Source: Myxococcota bacterium (lineage in GTDB: Bacteria; Myxococcota_A; UBA9160; UBA6930). Taken from it: a stretch of DNA of 59,160 nt. The notes under the pieces are model-generated. The model saw nothing but the letters and a program-made list of their open reading frames with translations, ran no database searches and had not been told where the DNA came from. Shown here one piece after another: positions 25,719 through 34,847 of this stretch. Each line of letters begins with the position of its first letter. The stretch's first letter is position 1. The DNA is taken from positions 1 to 59,160 of the forward strand of contig JANQFK010000002.1 of assembly GCA_028277885.1 (NCBI GenBank). Reading direction: 5' to 3'. The translations under genes and the position numbers were made by a program.

Positions 25719-26405
25719 ATGCCCCGCATCCTGCTCTTCGACATCGACGGCACCCTGATCCGCAGCGGCGGCGCCGGCGCCCGCGCCCTCGAGCGCGCCG
25801 TGGCCGCGGTCCTGGGCCTCGCGTCGGTGCAGGCAGACTTCTCCTTCGGCGGCATGACGGACCGCATGATCTTCCGCCGCCTGCTGGGCTCCCTCGGCGT
25901 CGAGCCCGAGGAGTCGCTCATCGCGCGCATCCTCGAGCGCTACCCCGCGATCCTCGAGGAGGAGGTGGCCAACGCCGAGCACTACGCGGTGCAGCGAGGC
26001 ATGCGGGAGTCGCTCCAGGCCCTGGAGCTCTCGGGGCGCGGCGACCTCGCCGTGGGGCTCGGCACCGGGAACGTGGAGCGCGGCGCGCGGATCAAGCTGG
26101 CGCGCGCGGACCTGAACCGCTTCTTCCCCTTCGGCGGCTTCGGCTGCGACGCCGAGGACCGCGGCGAGCTGCTCGCCGCGGGGGCAGCCCGCGGCGCCGA
26201 GCGGTTGGGCGTCGCGGTCTCGGAGTGCAGCATCGTCGTCGTGGGCGACACGCCCCGGGACGTCTCGGCCGCCCACGCGATCGGGGCGCGCTGCGTCGCC
26301 GTGGCGACGGGCGGGGCCACCCGCGACGAGCTGGAGGCGGCCGGCGCGGACCACCTCTTCGACGACATGGCGAGCCCCGGCGCCTACGAGGCGCTGCTCT
26401 CCTAG
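25719..26405 (+). CDS. HAD-superfamily hydrolase (phosphoglycolate-phosphatase-like)
   Basis: 228 residues. HAD motif I is LLFDIDGTLIRSGG (nucleophile Asp8, acid Asp10), motif II is GLGTGN, and motif IV is VVVGDTPRD with DVSAAHAIGA. A helical cap lies between residues 20 and 95. It should dephosphorylate a small phospho-metabolite; phosphoglycolate is the nearest named guess, and the glcDEF glycolate oxidase genes lie 26 kb away, not linked. Short or absent leader after the TACTTT box. Shares a CTAG stop with the convergent gene. Confidence 0.87.
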   Translation: MPRILLFDIDGTLIRSGGAGARALERAVAAVLGLASVQADFSFGGMTDRMIFRRLLGSLGVEPEESLIARILERYPAILEEEVANAEHYAVQRGMRESLQALELSGRGDLAVGLGTGNVERGARIKLARADLNRFFPFGGFGCDAEDRGELLAAGAARGAERLGVAVSECSIVVVGDTPRDVSAAHAIGARCVAVATGGATRDELEAAGADHLFDDMASPGAYEALLS

Positions 26406-27397
26406 CGGCCCGCTTCCGCCGCCGGCTCGATTGGGGTGAGGCGGTAGCTCCAGCGGTCGGCGCGTCCCACCCGGCGCGGTGCGCCCGACGCGTCCTGCCA
26501 GCTCACCGACCAGCGCTTCTCCTTCACGTAGCGGGCGGGCAGCAGCGAGCCGGGGCGGGTGTCCGTGACGAAGCGGTTCCGGATCACCAGCTCGGCGTCC
26601 TCCGGCGCGCCGAAGACGCGCACGAAGTCGAAGCCGAGCAGGGCCTGGGCGGCCTCCCGGGGCTTCGAGCCCCGGGGCTCCTGGGTCAGCGAGAGGCGCA
26701 CGCAGCTCGCGGCGGCGTCGCGCTCCGAGCACGGCAGGCGGCGCTCGACCGCGTAGGTGAAGACGTTCTCGACGCTGATCCCGGCGGGCTCGCCCGTGGT
26801 CCCGACCTGCTCGGCCGAGCCGCCCACCTCGGCGTCCTCGCCCTGCCACACCTGGACCATGCGGTTCCAGTCCTCGGGGGCACGGCCCTCGAGCATGGCG
26901 TCGGAGGTGAGGACGCCGAGCATCCGGCTCGCCTGGGGATCCTGCTCGAGGCCCGGGATGGCGCGGTACTCGGCCAGCATCCGCTCGCGCAGCGGCGCCA
27001 GGCCCTCGAGACGCAGGAGCTGGCCCGCGGAGTCCACCACGAGGGTTGGGAGCAGCGGCTCGACGGCCCGGGAGACGTGCTCGAGCTGGACCAGCGCGTC
27101 GCGGGTGGCGGGTCGCGGCTCCGCGCGCACCACCTCGAAGTCCGAGAAGGCGATCCGGTACTCGTCGCCCGAGCGGGTGCCGGTCCAGCGGTAGCGCACC
27201 TCCGAGCGTACCGGCGGCGGCGTCTCTCCCGAGGGCCGCACCTCCTCGCGCTCGAAGGCGCGCTCCACGCTCAGCACCACCGCGTCGGGCCACCCGAAGC
27301 GCAGCGAGACCGTGTCGGCCTCCTCGGCGCGCGCCCCGGCGCCGAGAGCCGCGAGCAGCAGGAGCGCCGCCCCCGTCGCGATCCACCCCCTCGTCAT
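26402..27397 (-). CDS. Secreted protein of unknown function
   Basis: 331 residues from ATG 27397, which follows a GGGGGG-rich Shine-Dalgarno; a GTG two codons earlier is also possible. The N-terminus is a classical signal peptide (TRGWIATGAALLLLAALGAGARA, cut after ARA), so the protein is exported. The mature part is rich in charged residues and beta-like stretches (SEVRYRWTGTRSGDEYRIAF, KRWSVSWQDASG), with two cysteines at LPCSERDAAASC that could form a disulfide. I do not recognise the family. It is probably the third gene of the amidohydrolase-GNAT operon (24-base gap). Confidence 0.72.
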   Translation of the reverse strand: MTRGWIATGAALLLLAALGAGARAEEADTVSLRFGWPDAVVLSVERAFEREEVRPSGETPPPVRSEVRYRWTGTRSGDEYRIAFSDFEVVRAEPRPATRDALVQLEHVSRAVEPLLPTLVVDSAGQLLRLEGLAPLRERMLAEYRAIPGLEQDPQASRMLGVLTSDAMLEGRAPEDWNRMVQVWQGEDAEVGGSAEQVGTTGEPAGISVENVFTYAVERRLPCSERDAAASCVRLSLTQEPRGSKPREAAQALLGFDFVRVFGAPEDAELVIRNRFVTDTRPGSLLPARYVKEKRWSVSWQDASGAPRRVGRADRWSYRLTPIEPAAEAGR

Positions 27398-27421
27398 CTC
27401 CACCCCCCGGTCGTTCCGCGG

Positions 27422-28198
27422 CTACTTCGGCCGCTCGAAGCGCACGTACTCCGTCGGCGTGGCGAAGCCCATGCGCTCGTAGACGGGCCGGCCCAGCGCC
27501 GACGCCTGGAGGCAGCACCAGGTCCCGCCGCGCCGGCGTCCCATCTCGATGGCGGCCCAGGTGATGGCCTCGCCCAGGCCGCGGCCCCGGTGGGACTCGA
27601 GGGTCGCGACCCAGTAGACGCCGATCAGCTCCCCGCTCATCACCACCGCGGCGGTGCACACCGGCTCCCCGTCGACGAGGCCCAGGCACATGCGCGCGTG
27701 GGGGAGCGCGAGGAAGGCCTCGGTGATGAACTTACCGCCGAGCTCGCCGGGCAGGCCGAAGCCGCGGAAGGCCGTGTCCTGGAAGCGGGCGAGGTCCTCC
27801 GGGCCGGCGACCTCCCGCACCTCGAGCCCGGGCGGATGCCGCCGGGGCTCGGGAAGGGGTCCCAGGGTCATCGCCGGGAAGCGCTCGCCCTCCTCGAAGC
27901 CGGCGGCAACGAGGGCCGGGCCGTGCCGCTCCGCGAGCTCGCGCCGCGCCGTGACGCGCCAGGGGAAGTCGCGGGGAGCGAAGAAGGCCTCGGCCCGGGC
28001 GAGACAGGCGTCGAGGTCGCGCACCGGCGCCTTGGGGAAGGCGACGTTGAAGTCCGCCACCGGAAGTCCGCAGGACCACAGCCACACGCCGCCGTCCTCG
28101 GCGACGTTGCCCAGGGTCGAGGTCGCGAGCCAGGCGAAGTTCCCCCAGGCGAAGTTGAGGTCGAGGGCGCGCAGCGTGGCCTCGTCCACGGGCTTCAT
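27422..28198 (-). CDS. GNAT-family N-acetyltransferase
   Basis: 258 residues from ATG 28198, 4 bases after the amidohydrolase stop. The C-terminal GNAT core shows VCTAAVVMSGELIGVYWVAT (beta4), the acetyl-CoA loop LESHRGRGLGEAITW (R/Q-x-x-G-x-G/A) and the end PVYERMGFATPTEYVRF. The N-terminal 130 residues form a less conserved second lobe. It would acetylate an amine of unknown identity. Tight linkage to an amidohydrolase suggests handling of amide or amine metabolites. Confidence 0.86.
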   Translation of the reverse strand: MKPVDEATLRALDLNFAWGNFAWLATSTLGNVAEDGGVWLWSCGLPVADFNVAFPKAPVRDLDACLARAEAFFAPRDFPWRVTARRELAERHGPALVAAGFEEGERFPAMTLGPLPEPRRHPPGLEVREVAGPEDLARFQDTAFRGFGLPGELGGKFITEAFLALPHARMCLGLVDGEPVCTAAVVMSGELIGVYWVATLESHRGRGLGEAITWAAIEMGRRRGGTWCCLQASALGRPVYERMGFATPTEYVRFERPK

Positions 28199-28202
28199 CG
28201 CG

Positions 28203-29900
28203 TCACGGCTTCGCGCGCCAGACCCGCCGCCCGCCGACCCAGGTCTCGAGCACACGGATGCGGTCGATGCCGGCCGGATCGTCGAGGGGCGAGCGGTCCA
28301 GCACCACGAGGTCGGCGAGCTTGCCCTTCTCGAGGGAGCCCTTGTCCGCCTCCTCGAAGTGCTGGCGCGCGGCGTCGAGGGTGACGCCGCGCAGCGCGCG
28401 CACGACGCCGATGCGCTGCGCCTCGCCGATGGGGGCGCCGCTCGCCGAGCGGCGGTTCACCGCCGCCCACACCACGCGCAGCGGCTCCATGGGGACGACC
28501 GGGGTGTCGGCGTGGAGGGTGAAGCGCAGGCCGCGCTCCTCCGCGCTCCGCGTCGGGCTCATGCGCGCCGCGCGCTCCGGCCCCATGAAGATGTCGCGGT
28601 GGCGGTCGCCCCAGTAGTAGGTGTGGAGCACGAAGAAGCTCGGGATGGCGCCGAGGCCCGCCATGCGGTCGAGCTGGTCGTCGCGCGCCATCTGGGCGTG
28701 GACGATGACCGGGCGCGCGTCCGGGCGCGGCGTCTCGCGCTTGGCCGCCTCGAGGGCGTCGAGGATGTCGTCGATGGAGGCGTCGCCGTTGCCGTGCACC
28801 GCGAGCTGCTCGCCCCGGGCGTGCTGGCGCCCCACGCGCTCGATCAGCGCCTCGCGCGGGATCCGCGGGTAGCCCCGGTAGCCGGGATCGTCGCCGGGGG
28901 GCACGTGGTAGGGCTCCGAGAGGTAGCCCGTGTAGCCCTGGATCGAGCCGTCGGCGACCAGCTTCACGGCGCCGATCCGCAGCCACAGCGGGTCCACGCC
29001 GCCCACGCCGAGCTCCCCGTCCGCGATGGCGTCGGCGGCGACCTCGTCGGGCCAGGCCACCACGCGCAGGCGCAGCAGGCCCAGGCGCGAGGCCAGCACG
29101 AGGCCGCGCACCTGCTCGCGCGTCGCGAAGCCGTTCTGGGCCGTGGTGACCCCGGCCGCCAGGTAGAGCTCCGTGGCGCTGCGCAGCACCCGCCAGGTGT
29201 CGAGCAGGGACGGCTTGAAGAGCACCTCCGCGAGGGGCTCCATCGCGCTCTCCTCGAGCACGCCGTCGGGCTCGCCGGCGGCGTCGCGACGGATCCGTCC
29301 GCCCTCGGGGTCCGGCGTCGAGGCGTCGTAGCCGAGCCACGCCAGGGCGCGGGAGTTGGCGCTGGCCAGGTGGCCCGAGATGTGGAGCGCGGCCAGGGGA
29401 TGCTCCGTGGTGACCGCGTCGAGGTCGGCGCGGGTCGGGTGGCGACCCTCGGCGAGGAGGGTGTCGTCGTAGCCCATGCCGAGCACCCAGTCCCCGGCGT
29501 CGGTGGCGGCCGCGCGCTCGCGCAGCCGCCCGAGCAGCTCGTCGAGGGAGCGCACGTCGCCGATGGGCGGGGAGTTCAGGTCCTCGGCCAGCACCTCGAA
29601 GCCCGCGCCCGGGAAGTGGCCGTGGGCGTCGATGAAGCCCGGCAGCAGCGCGCGGCCGCCGAGCTCGACGACCTCGGCGCCCTCCTTCGCGGCCCAGGCG
29701 CGCAGCACGTCGGCGCTGCCGGCCGCGGTGATGCGCTGGCCGGTGACCGCCAGGGCCTCGACGACGCGGTCCTCGGCGTCGAGGGTGACGACCGGGCCCC
29801 CCACGAACAGCCAGCGCGGCTCGGGGCGCAGCGCGCGCCACGCGAACACCGCGAGGACGGCGACCACCCCCACCGCCAGGACGCGCCCCAGGGTGCGCAT
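28203..29900 (-). CDS. Amidohydrolase, YtcJ-like, membrane-anchored
   Basis: 565 residues. A hydrophobic N-terminal segment (about 6-23) indicates export or anchoring in the membrane. The amidohydrolase-3 fold follows: ALLPGFIDAHGHFPG (metal-binding His pair), LAALHISGHLAS, KLVADGSIQGYTGYL, EQLAVHGNGDASID, VIVHAQMARDDQLDRM and the ending KGKLADLVVLDRSPL. YtcJ-like enzymes hydrolyse amides or related bonds; true substrates are mostly unknown. ATG 29900 lies 6 bases after TAGGCT on the minus strand, so a leaderless mRNA is predicted. First of a likely three-gene operon. Confidence 0.9.
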   Translation of the reverse strand: MRTLGRVLAVGVVAVLAVFAWRALRPEPRWLFVGGPVVTLDAEDRVVEALAVTGQRITAAGSADVLRAWAAKEGAEVVELGGRALLPGFIDAHGHFPGAGFEVLAEDLNSPPIGDVRSLDELLGRLRERAAATDAGDWVLGMGYDDTLLAEGRHPTRADLDAVTTEHPLAALHISGHLASANSRALAWLGYDASTPDPEGGRIRRDAAGEPDGVLEESAMEPLAEVLFKPSLLDTWRVLRSATELYLAAGVTTAQNGFATREQVRGLVLASRLGLLRLRVVAWPDEVAADAIADGELGVGGVDPLWLRIGAVKLVADGSIQGYTGYLSEPYHVPPGDDPGYRGYPRIPREALIERVGRQHARGEQLAVHGNGDASIDDILDALEAAKRETPRPDARPVIVHAQMARDDQLDRMAGLGAIPSFFVLHTYYWGDRHRDIFMGPERAARMSPTRSAEERGLRFTLHADTPVVPMEPLRVVWAAVNRRSASGAPIGEAQRIGVVRALRGVTLDAARQHFEEADKGSLEKGKLADLVVLDRSPLDDPAGIDRIRVLETWVGGRRVWRAKP

Positions 29901-29906
29901 GGCGAG

Positions 29907-29912
29907 AGCCTA
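29907..29912 (-). promoter_or_regulatory. -10 box TAGGCT for the amidohydrolase gene (leaderless)
   Basis: TAGGCT on the minus strand, 6 bases before ATG 29900; same box and spacing as upstream of the DNA ligase gene. Confidence 0.5.
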
Positions 29913-29947
29913 GGCGCTCGCGCGCCCCGGCGCAGGCGCGCCGACCC

Positions 29948-31000
29948 TCAGGCGGCGACCGGCGGGGCCTCGATCTCGCCCGCGCGGATGCGGCGCTCCT
30001 CCTCGGCGTCGGCGTCCACGTCCGAGGTGGTGTTGGTCTCGTACTGGAGGATGCCGAGCGCCTCGAAGCGCGCGCGCTGCCGGTCCGAGAGCAGCCCCAG
30101 GCTCTTCACGTTGGGGACGATCTTCGAGAACAGCCGGTAGCGGAACTCCTTGGCGATGGGGGACTGGTCCGAGACCTCGATGCACTCGTCCGGGTCCATC
30201 CCCATGCTCTCCCAGACCTCGCGGTTGGTGATCCGGTCGCGCATCAGCACGCAGGCCTCGTAGACGAAGTCCTCCCGCTCCTCGCGCTCCTTCTCGGTGA
30301 GGTCGCGGCAGAACTCGCGCAGGGAGAGCACGCCGAAGGCCACGTGACGCGACTCGTCCTCGATGACGGCGGCGGTGAGGTCGCGCAGCAGGGCGTTGCT
30401 CGCCGTGTCGCGCATCACGCCGAAGGCCGCCAGGGCGAGCCCCTCCACGATGATCTGCATGCCCAGGAACTTCATGTCCCAGCGCGAGTCGGTGAGGATC
30501 TGGTCCAGCAGCGACTTCAGCTTGGGGTTCACCGGGTACTCGTGCTCGAGCTTCTCCTGCACGAAGCGGCGGTACACCTCCACGTGCCGCGCCTCGTCCA
30601 TCACCTGGGTGGCGCCGTACTGCTTGGCCTCGTACCACGGCACGCTGTCCACGATCTGGGCCGTGGCCAGCAGCGCGCCCTGCTCGCCGTGGAGGAACTG
30701 GCAGAGCTGCCAGGTGATGGCCTCGTGGCGCAGCCGGCGGCGCTCCGCGTCGGTGAGCTTGTTCCACATCGGGCTGCCGTAGATCCCGATGCCCGCGTCG
30801 GGGATCAGCTCCGACTCGGGATCGACGTCCGTCGACCAGTCCAGGCGCTCGGTGGGGTTCCACTGGTCCCGCTTGGCGTTCTCGTAGAGACGCATGAGCT
30901 GGCGCCGGGTCGCGTCGTACTCCCAGTTGTAGGAGACGTCCTGGTCGACCCGGAGGAACTCGCGGGGCTGCTCGGGGTGGAGGCGGGCCATGGCGTTCAT
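29948..31000 (-). CDS. Ferritin-like diiron protein (AurF / R2-like oxygenase fold)
   Basis: 350 residues. Four carboxylate/His iron-ligand motifs are visible in order: FLHGEQ, MDEARHVEVY (ExxH), IIVEG and EDESRHVAFG (ExxH), the two-iron pattern of ferritin-like oxygenases, desaturases and AurF-type N-oxygenases. Length is at the upper end for this fold, with a charged C-terminal tail. The gene follows a TetR gene by 22 bases on the same strand, so it is probably TetR-controlled. Oxidation of a fatty acyl or amine substrate is possible; no electron-transfer partner is adjacent. Confidence 0.82.
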   Translation of the reverse strand: MNAMARLHPEQPREFLRVDQDVSYNWEYDATRRQLMRLYENAKRDQWNPTERLDWSTDVDPESELIPDAGIGIYGSPMWNKLTDAERRRLRHEAITWQLCQFLHGEQGALLATAQIVDSVPWYEAKQYGATQVMDEARHVEVYRRFVQEKLEHEYPVNPKLKSLLDQILTDSRWDMKFLGMQIIVEGLALAAFGVMRDTASNALLRDLTAAVIEDESRHVAFGVLSLREFCRDLTEKEREEREDFVYEACVLMRDRITNREVWESMGMDPDECIEVSDQSPIAKEFRYRLFSKIVPNVKSLGLLSDRQRARFEALGILQYETNTTSDVDADAEEERRIRAGEIEAPPVAA

Positions 31001-31022
31001 CGGAATGCTCCTCGTTCGTGGC

Positions 31023-31673
31023 TCAGGCGCGCACGCCGAGGTACGCGAGGTAGGCCCGCGTGAGCTCGGCGGCGAGTTCGTCGTCGGAGAGGGAGAGCGC
31101 GCCGGAGCGCGTCTCGCCGAACAGGACCGCGCTCTCGATGGTGGAGAAGGCGATCGTGAGACCGAAGCCCACCGCGCGCTCGGGGTCCGGCGCGGTGATC
31201 TCGTCGCGCCGGGCCAGCAGCAGCTCCACCAGCTTGTCGGCGACGTAGTGGGAGAGACGCTCCTGGCGGGCGCGGAACTCGACGTCGGTGTGGTTGCGCA
31301 GCACGAAGACGCGGAGCACGCCGCCGTGGGTGCGGTAGATCGAGACCAGGAAGCGCACGACCTCGTCGAGGATCTCGGCGACGCTCGCCCCCTCCCAGCG
31401 CTCGGGGTCGAGGGCGTCGTCGGCGGTCAGGGTCGCCTGCTCGAGGTAGCGCTCGTAGAGCGCGTAGAGCAGGCCGTCCTTGTCGCGGAAGCGGTTGTAG
31501 AAGGCGCCCACCGAGGAGCCCGCGCGGCGCACGATCTCGCCCACCGTCGCATCCTCGAAGCCCTTCTCCGCCACCAGCGCCTCGGCGGCGTCGAGGATCC
31601 GCTCGAGGGTCTCCTGGCTGCGCGCCTGGCGCGGCGGTCGCAGCCACTGGAGTCCGGAATGGATTCGCGTCAT
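31023..31673 (-). CDS. TetR/AcrR family transcriptional regulator
   Basis: 216 residues from ATG 31673, preferred because the promoter at 31734-31763 lies upstream of it and would be inside the gene if the longer frame (to 31763) were used. The HTH reads VGEIVRRAGSSVGAFYNRFRDKDGLLYALY, a strong TetR recognition region, and the rest is a helical effector domain. It heads a two-gene unit with the diiron protein and likely represses its own promoter via the GAACA-N7-TGTTC dyad. Confidence 0.88.
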   Translation of the reverse strand: MTRIHSGLQWLRPPRQARSQETLERILDAAEALVAEKGFEDATVGEIVRRAGSSVGAFYNRFRDKDGLLYALYERYLEQATLTADDALDPERWEGASVAEILDEVVRFLVSIYRTHGGVLRVFVLRNHTDVEFRARQERLSHYVADKLVELLLARRDEITAPDPERAVGFGLTIAFSTIESAVLFGETRSGALSLSDDELAAELTRAYLAYLGVRA

Positions 31674-31708
31674 CCGCTCTCGCTTCGCGCCCCGCTCTGC
31701 CGATCCAG

Positions 31709-31725
31709 GAACAGAATCGGTGTTC
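31709..31725 (-). promoter_or_regulatory. Operator dyad downstream of the TetR promoter
   Basis: GAACA-N7-TGTTC, placed just after the -10 at 31734-31739 and overlapping the expected transcript start, a typical repression position. Confidence 0.5.
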
Positions 31726-31733
31726 TGGTTCTT

Positions 31734-31763
31734 AGAATAGCCCCATCGGATCGAGGGCTTCAA
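31734..31763 (-). promoter_or_regulatory. Sigma-70-type promoter of the TetR-diiron operon
   Basis: On the minus strand: -35 TTGAAG (complement of 31758-31763), 18-base spacer, -10 TATTCT (complement of 31734-31739). The surrounding DNA is clearly more AT-rich than the genes beside it. Confidence 0.55.
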
Positions 31764-31769
31764 GGCTTC

Positions 31770-31783
31770 AGAATGATGATTCT
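31770..31783. promoter_or_regulatory. Second dyad upstream of the -35
   Basis: AGAAT-GATG-ATTCT, a perfect 5-base inverted repeat just upstream of the -35 of the TetR promoter. It may be a second regulator site; the half-sites differ from the GAACA dyad. Confidence 0.4.
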
Positions 31784-31832
31784 AGATTTTGCCCCACGGG
31801 GGAGCCCGGCCCGCGACCGACGGGCGGCGGGG

Positions 31833-34775
31833 TCAGGCGCCGGAAACGGCTTGCGGGTCGCCGGCTTCGAGGATCGCGCGGTAGGCCCGGCGGATCGCCT
31901 CGGTGTGGCGGGCGTAGTCGCGTAGCAGCGCGCGGCGCGGCCCGCTCTCGCGGCCCCCGCCCGGGTAGCCGAGGCGCAGCGCCAGCCCGTCGAGGTCGCC
32001 GCGCTCCGCGTCGAGCTCCGAGATCGAGCGGTTCTCCACGATGCGCAGCCGGCTCGCCAGTCGCTGGAGGAACTCCCAGCCGTCGCCGAGGGCCCGGGCC
32101 TGCTCGTCCGAGAGCCGTCCGAGCCGGTGCAGGCGCTCGATCTGGACCTCCACGCGGGCCACCTCGAGGAGCTCCGGGTGCTCGGCGCCGTGGCGCAGCT
32201 GCAGGTACTGGACCGCGTTCTCCACGTCGAGGAGGCCGCCGCGGCCGGTCTTCAGGTCGCGGCGCCCGCCGCCCTCCTCGGCGATCTCGGTCTCCATGCG
32301 CAGCCGGATGCGGTGGATCTCCGCCGCGGCGCCGTCGGGCAGCGGCCGCCCCAGGATCTCGCGGCGCGCCTCCTCGAAGGCCCGGCCCACCTCCGCGTCG
32401 CCCGCCACGGGGCGCGCGCGCAGCAGCACCTGGCGCTCCCACACCTGGGCCTCGCTCTCGTGGTAGCGGCGGAACGAGGCGAGGGAGGTGACCAGGCTGC
32501 CCTGGCGCCCGGACGGTCGCAGGCGCGGGTCGATCTCGTAGCAGGTGCCCTCGGCGGTGGGGGTCTGGAGCACCGAGATCAGGCGCTGGGCGAGGCGCGC
32601 GAAGTGGTCCTGGGCCTCGGCGACCCGGCCGGGCTCGGCGTCGGGCAGGTCGTAGAGGAAGATCAGGTCGAGGTCGCTCCCGTAGGAGAGCTCGCCGCTG
32701 GCGAGCTTCCCCATCCCCACCACCAGGAAGCCGGCGTCCGCAACGGCCTCGGGCACGCCCCGCACCCGCTCCTGCTCCCGCCGGGCGAGATCGAGGGCGC
32801 CCTCGAGGGTGACCTCCGCGATCTCTCCCAGCGCCCCCTCCACCTCGGCGCGGCCGACCCGCTCGGCCACGTCGAGGAGCCCGACGTTCACGACCTGGCG
32901 GTGGTGGAAGCGGCGCAGCGCGTCGAGCTCGGCCTGGACGTCGTCTTCCCGGCTCGCGGTGAGCTCCGTGCGCAGCGCGGCGAGGTCCGCGCCCAGCTCG
33001 GCGCGGGAGAGCAGCAGCCGCTCGGGGTTCTCGAAGACCGGCTCGATCAGGCGCGGATGGCTGGCCAGGTAGGCGGACAGGAAGCGCGAGCCGGCGAACA
33101 GCGCGGCCAGGCGCGGCACCAGCTCCGGGCGATCCAGCAGCAGCTCGTAGTAGAAGCGGCGCCCGCCGAGGCCCTCCACGAAGCGGTCGAGGTTGGTCAT
33201 GGCCAGGCCCGGCGCCGCGGAGTCGTCGATCGCCCGGGCGAACTGCTCCGCCAGCTGCTCCATCATGCTCCGCGTCGCCGTCATGGCCAGCAGCCGGGGC
33301 TCGTGGCGCGCGAACAGGTCGAGGATGGCGCCGGCCCGCTCCTCGAAGGCGGGCGCCTCGGCGAAGGCGCGCACGCGCTCGCGCTGCTCCGAGAGGGCGG
33401 CGTCGAGGGCCTCGAGGGCGTCGGCGGCCTCGGTCTGGGCGAAGCCGAGGGAGCGCGCCAGCCGCAGGCGCGCCGCGGGAGCGGGGGGCACGCGGTGCAC
33501 CTGACGCTCCTCCTCCATCTGGATGCGGTTCTCCACGCGGCGCAGGAAGCGGTAGGCGTGGAGCAGCTCGTCCACGGTGTCGTGGGGCACCAGCTTCACC
33601 TCGCCGAGGGCGACCAGGGTCTGCTGGGTGGAGCGCCCGCGGAGCTGGGGGATGCGCCCGCCGTGGAGGAGCTGCATCGCCTGGGCGAGGAACTCGAGGT
33701 CGCGGATGCCGCCCGGGTCGAGCTTCACGTCGAAGGCGTCCTCGGCACCGCCGCGGGCGAGCCCGATCTTCTCCTTCAGCTCCTTGATGCGCTGGACCCC
33801 GGCGTAGTCCATCGAGGCCTGGTAGATCATGGGATGCACGGCACGGATGGCGCGCCAGCCGAAGTCGAGGTCGCCGGCCACGGGGCGCGCCTTCATGAAC
33901 GCCACCTTCTCCCAGCCGGCTGCGGCGGTCTCGTAGTAGCCGGTGAGCGCCTCCTCGGAGATCACCAGCGGCCCCTGGGTGCCCTCGGGCCGCAGGTCGA
34001 GGTCCACGCGGTAGAGGAAGCCGTCCGGCGTCGCGGCGGCGACGATCCGGCCGAACTCCTGGGCCAGGCGGGTGAACCAGGCCGCCGGGCTCCGCTCCTG
34101 GGGCCCGGAGACGGCGTCGGCGACGGTCTCGTGGACGTGGATCAGGTCGACGTCCGAGGAGTAGTTGAGCTCCTCCCCGCCGAGCTTCCCGAGCCCGAGC
34201 ACGACGAAGCCCGCCTCGCGCTCGGCGCCGGCGGCGTCCCGCCAGCGGGGCGGGCCGAAGCGCTCCTCCACGCGGCGGCGCGCCACGGCGAGGGCGCCCT
34301 CCAGCAGCACGTCGGCCAGCCGCGAGAGCTCGTGGAGGGTCTCGCCGCCCCGCTCGAGGGGCACCAGAGCCTCGCTCGACTCGCGCACGCTGATCCGGGC
34401 GAGGGCGCGGTACTTGGCCTCCCGCAGCACGCGCTCGGCGTCGGCGTCCGGCGCCGCGGCGAGCGCGCGCTCGAGGTCCGCGCGGAGCGACCCTTCGTCC
34501 AGGGGGCGTGACAAGTCGTCGGCCACGAGGGCGAGCAGCCAATCCGGGTGCCGCGCCAGATGGGAGGCCAGGAAGGGCGCCGTGCCACAGGCGGCGGCGA
34601 GCACCGTGGCGAGGCCCTGGGGCCGCGCCACCGCGTCGAGGGCGTCGGCACCCACCGCGGCCAGCAGCTTCGAGGCCAGCTTCGCGGTGCGCTCGGGCTC
34701 CGGCGAGCTCGCCACCGCCTCCCGGGCCGCCGCGCCCCAGGCCGTCTCCGCTGCCAGCGGCTCCCCCGCGTCCAT
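31833..34775 (-). CDS. glnE: Bifunctional glutamine synthetase adenylyltransferase/deadenylase
   Basis: 980 residues, normal for GlnE. The N-terminal deadenylase nucleotidyltransferase domain carries VVLGLGKLGGEELNYSSDVD (G-G-x9-D-x-D), followed by GlnD_UR-type helices and KLDPGGIRDLEFLAQ. The C-terminal adenylyltransferase repeats the motif as GMGKLASGELSYGSDLDL, with RPSGRQGSLV and LKTGRGGLLDVE. It modifies and demodifies glutamine synthetase in response to PII and glutamine. No glnA or glnB is adjacent. The start is ATG 34775. Relevant context: sigma-54-type promoters occur elsewhere in the window. Confidence 0.95.
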   Translation of the reverse strand: MDAGEPLAAETAWGAAAREAVASSPEPERTAKLASKLLAAVGADALDAVARPQGLATVLAAACGTAPFLASHLARHPDWLLALVADDLSRPLDEGSLRADLERALAAAPDADAERVLREAKYRALARISVRESSEALVPLERGGETLHELSRLADVLLEGALAVARRRVEERFGPPRWRDAAGAEREAGFVVLGLGKLGGEELNYSSDVDLIHVHETVADAVSGPQERSPAAWFTRLAQEFGRIVAAATPDGFLYRVDLDLRPEGTQGPLVISEEALTGYYETAAAGWEKVAFMKARPVAGDLDFGWRAIRAVHPMIYQASMDYAGVQRIKELKEKIGLARGGAEDAFDVKLDPGGIRDLEFLAQAMQLLHGGRIPQLRGRSTQQTLVALGEVKLVPHDTVDELLHAYRFLRRVENRIQMEEERQVHRVPPAPAARLRLARSLGFAQTEAADALEALDAALSEQRERVRAFAEAPAFEERAGAILDLFARHEPRLLAMTATRSMMEQLAEQFARAIDDSAAPGLAMTNLDRFVEGLGGRRFYYELLLDRPELVPRLAALFAGSRFLSAYLASHPRLIEPVFENPERLLLSRAELGADLAALRTELTASREDDVQAELDALRRFHHRQVVNVGLLDVAERVGRAEVEGALGEIAEVTLEGALDLARREQERVRGVPEAVADAGFLVVGMGKLASGELSYGSDLDLIFLYDLPDAEPGRVAEAQDHFARLAQRLISVLQTPTAEGTCYEIDPRLRPSGRQGSLVTSLASFRRYHESEAQVWERQVLLRARPVAGDAEVGRAFEEARREILGRPLPDGAAAEIHRIRLRMETEIAEEGGGRRDLKTGRGGLLDVENAVQYLQLRHGAEHPELLEVARVEVQIERLHRLGRLSDEQARALGDGWEFLQRLASRLRIVENRSISELDAERGDLDGLALRLGYPGGGRESGPRRALLRDYARHTEAIRRAYRAILEAGDPQAVSGA

Positions 34776-34818
34776 CGGGCGAGACAGGTACCACAGCGAC
34801 GCGACGATTCGGACCAGC

Positions 34819-34824
34819 TAGCGT
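34819..34824 (+). promoter_or_regulatory. -10 box TAGCGT for the EthD-like gene
   Basis: TAGCGT followed, 12 or more bases later, by a GGGGGAGGGG Shine-Dalgarno (34837-34846) and GTG 34848; predicts a leader of about 17 bases. Confidence 0.4.
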
Positions 34825-34847
34825 TTCCCTCGCGGCGGGGGAGGGGC

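Noticed and set aside
29948..31000. Calling the diiron protein an acyl-ACP desaturase or AurF specifically
   Set aside because: The four ligand motifs are shared by several ferritin-like families; nothing in the sequence alone decides among them.
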